64,000 bases of DNA, from contig OZ029929.1 of the NCBI GenBank assembly GCA_964023275.1, positions 1,203,001 through 1,267,000 on the forward strand, read 5' to 3'. A model generated the notes under the pieces. The model was not told the origin of the DNA. It searched no databases and saw nothing but the letters and a program-made list of their open reading frames with translations. Positions 61,805 through 64,000 of the stretch are shown here, in pieces (within the stretch, counting starts at the first letter, position 1; every line of letters begins with the position of its first letter). A program made the translations under genes and the position numbers. Source of the stretch: Norana najaformis. Taxonomy: Eukaryota > Annelida > Clitellata > Crassiclitellata > Hormogastridae.

Positions 61805-62150
61805 CTAATCCAATCTAAGAACTTCTATAGCGCCACTGTAATAATGCTCAAGGCATCAGTCGATAGTCGCTGCTAAGCAAAATCATTGTCCAAGCCAAAT
61901 TCCATGGTGAGTCGGATGGAAAAGCCAAACAGGAGTCCAGAAGACACAGAGACAGCCTACGAAGGAAATGAATTCAGGAAGAGGTGAGTTTTTAGTCGAG
62001 ATCTGAAGGCCGAAACAGACTTTACCGAGCGAATATTTTGCAGGAGGAGAGTTCCAGAGTCTATAGGGCCAGCGACAGAAAAGGCACGCCTGCCAAGAGC
62101 TGGTCCTGTCCACGGAATAGTCAGATTTAGACAGCTAGAAGACCTGATCG
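61805..62150 (-). mobile_element. LINE E 3' fragment, antisense, longest copy
   Basis: On the minus strand a frame-damaged LINE end (IDSGTLLLQNI, SAFRSRLKTHLFLNSF) is followed by a tail with gaccatcgactgatgcc-like and tacagtggcgctatagaagt. Related copies: 51560-51680 and 21105-21160. Confidence 0.65.
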
Positions 62151-62639
62151 AGTAGAGATAAGTCTTGGGAGTCAGTGCAGAGGGAAGATAGAGGTTGGCT
62201 GAAATGTAGTTTTGTACATTTAAAGAAATCCGTTAAAGAAACAAGAACAAGTGCAACGATTGTGCAACAGTTGGCTACAACTATTCTTCAACCAGACCAA
62301 CGACAACAAAAGGCAACATGTACAACCACAACGCCGTTGCCTCAGTGGCCGTTGCATCGTTGCTCCCAACGGTTGGACGACCAATTTCCTCGATCTTCGC
62401 CATCCGATGAAATTCTTTCCATAAATTTCAGAGCGACACAGAAAGAGACGGGCAGACGGATGGAGACGAACAGAGAGGCTGACAGAGGGACAGACAGACG
62501 GTCAATTACTGGGTCCGTTGCCCAGTTCTGCCCAGTTGACCGCTGGACAATCAGTCACGTACGATATGAGACGCCCAATGTGTTATGACTCTGACCGACC
62601 GAACCTCTCTGCTCTGCCCCTAAATGACCACCAAAGGAC

Positions 62640-63115
62640 ACAAGGCACCCACACATAGACAGACAGACAGACAGGCAGGCAGACAGACAGAGACAGACGG
62701 ACAGACAGACAGACAACACATAGACAGACAGACACATAGACATATGGACAGCTAGACAGGCAGACAGACAGACACATGGAAAAACGGACAGACAGACGAC
62801 AGACAGACAGACATATGGACAGACAGACAGACAGACGACAGATAGACAGGCAGACACATGGACAAACAGACAGACAGATAGACAGACGACAGACAGACAG
62901 ACAGGCAACACATAGACAGACAGACAGACATATGAATAGACAGACAGACGACAGACAGACAGACACATGGACAGACAGACACATGGACAGACAGGCAGAC
63001 AGACGACTGATAGACAGGCAGACAGACAGACACATGGACACATTGACAGACAGACAGATACAGAGACACATGGACAGAAGGACGGACAGAGACAGACAGA
63101 CGGACGTAGGTAGGG
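62640..63115 (+). repeat. (GACA)n tract with ~50-bp higher-order units
   Basis: About 470 bp of gacagacagacag with acatggacagac and agacgacagatag variants in a larger period. The Cys/Leu/Ser/Val-rich minus ORFs (up to 198 codons) are artefacts. Confidence 0.95.
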
Positions 63116-63339
63116 ATGGAGGGATGAGCTTGATTCCGTTGACTGTAAATCTCATCCAATTTGTTGGTGTTTGCGACATCGAACGTTATTTCCACCCTCT
63201 CGTTTATATTCCACCCCACCCCACGGCCCACTATGCTCCGTTGCTCTCTACCCCCCGCCTGGCACTATCCAGTCTATCTGTCCTCCGCTTTTCCGTTTGA
63301 CATCCATCCATCCGTTTCTCACCCCTTCCTCCTTTTCCA

Positions 63340-63660
63340 TGTCTTGCCTGCGTCCTGTTATCTTGTCCTCTGCTCTCTTGTCCTCTGCGCAGCTGTCCTC
63401 AGCTGTCCTGTCCTCTGCCTTCTCGTCCTCTGCCTTCTTGTCCTCTGCGCTGCTATCATCGGATCTCCTGTCCTCTGCACTGCTGTACTCGTCACTACTG
63501 TCCGTTGCTTTCTTGTTATTTGTCCTCTTGCCTCTGCGCTCTTGTCCTCTGCGCTGCTGTCCTCTGTTGTTCTGTCCTCTGTCGTCTTGTCCTCTGCACT
63601 CCTGTCCTTTGCCTCGTCCTCTGTCTTCCTGTCCCCTCGTCCTCCAGTCGTCTTCGTTTC
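63340..63660 (+). repeat. ~17-bp minisatellite (TCCTCTGCGCTCTTG)
   Basis: Degenerate tandem of gtcctctgcgctgctgtcct and gtcctctgccttcttg. The Ser/Leu/Cys-rich plus ORFs and the Arg/Thr/Gln-rich minus ORF are artefacts. Confidence 0.9.
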
Positions 63661-64000
63661 CTTTTGCGATTCTCGTTTCTGCTTTGTCGCTCCCGAATGA
63701 CGCGACGCCTTATTTCGGGTCCAGCCAATTCGTTTCGTGATTGAATTCCTAACCAGATCGGACTGACCACCCAACTGACCACCCGACTGACCACCAACAG
63801 TCTGACCAGTCCCACCCCACCATACACCCTAGTGGACGATTGCCCCGGCAAATGGAAAGAGGGAGGGAAAGAGGGACGGAAGGAGGGAGGGAAGGAAACA
63901 GGAAGAGGTTTTCGGGAAGAGAGGAAGCGATGCACAAAGAAAGGAAGGAAGGAAGGAAGATAAGAGAAGAGAGAAAGAATGAGAGAAGGAAACAAGACAG

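Noticed and set aside
62555..63231. Cys/Leu/Ser/Val-rich minus ORFs of up to 198 codons
   Set aside because: They are translations of a (gaca)n array; open frames are expected from the repeat itself.

Overview
The window is animal nuclear DNA: intron-split protein genes, GT-AG introns with conserved phases, tRNA-derived SINEs, many truncated LINE 3' ends and a great deal of microsatellite and minisatellite DNA. The gene set (an SGSM-type RUN/TBC RabGAP, a neuroligin-like adhesion protein and a MIEF1-microprotein-like LYR protein) points to a bilaterian animal. The compact single SGSM1/2-type gene and the repeat style suggest an invertebrate, perhaps a marine deuterostome or lophotrochozoan. 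The sequence alone does not let me name a species.

Layout. (1) 865-3300, minus: one 2.4-kb exon of an unrecognised Lys/Ser-rich protein that ends in a tandem array of SUMO-consensus motifs. Its neighbouring exons are not found. (2) 3301-9412: SINE and LINE debris, with one weak candidate exon at 7801-8030 (minus). (3) 9413-10400, minus: a two-exon gene for a 68-aa LYR protein, the counterpart of the microprotein encoded upstream of human MIEF1. (4) 11818-33792, plus: a complete 24-exon SGSM1/2 gene (1131 aa), head to head with the LYR gene. Its exons join in one open frame and match the family from the RUN domain to the last TBC helix. (5) 33793-44248: intergenic, with tandem repeats, a hAT-like MITE, a perfect hairpin, a duplicated ~600-bp segment and a decayed retrotransposon pol. 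(6) 44249-53777, minus: the last five coding exons of a neuroligin-like gene, tail to tail with SGSM. Its amino-terminal exons were not found and probably lie beyond the right edge. (7) 53778-64000: simple-sequence DNA, a large inverted repeat and LINE fragments.

The three recognised genes have no obvious shared pathway. SGSM proteins act on Rab9A/Rab32-type membrane traffic, neuroligins act in cell adhesion at synapses, and the LYR microprotein acts in mitochondria. The most distinctive features are in the repeats: SINEs whose tRNA-like head is repeated five to seven times, a 3'-end motif shared by unrelated SINE and LINE families, tandem repeats that start just after splice donors (including one that copies a donor four times), and a long inverted repeat with a SINE at its centre.
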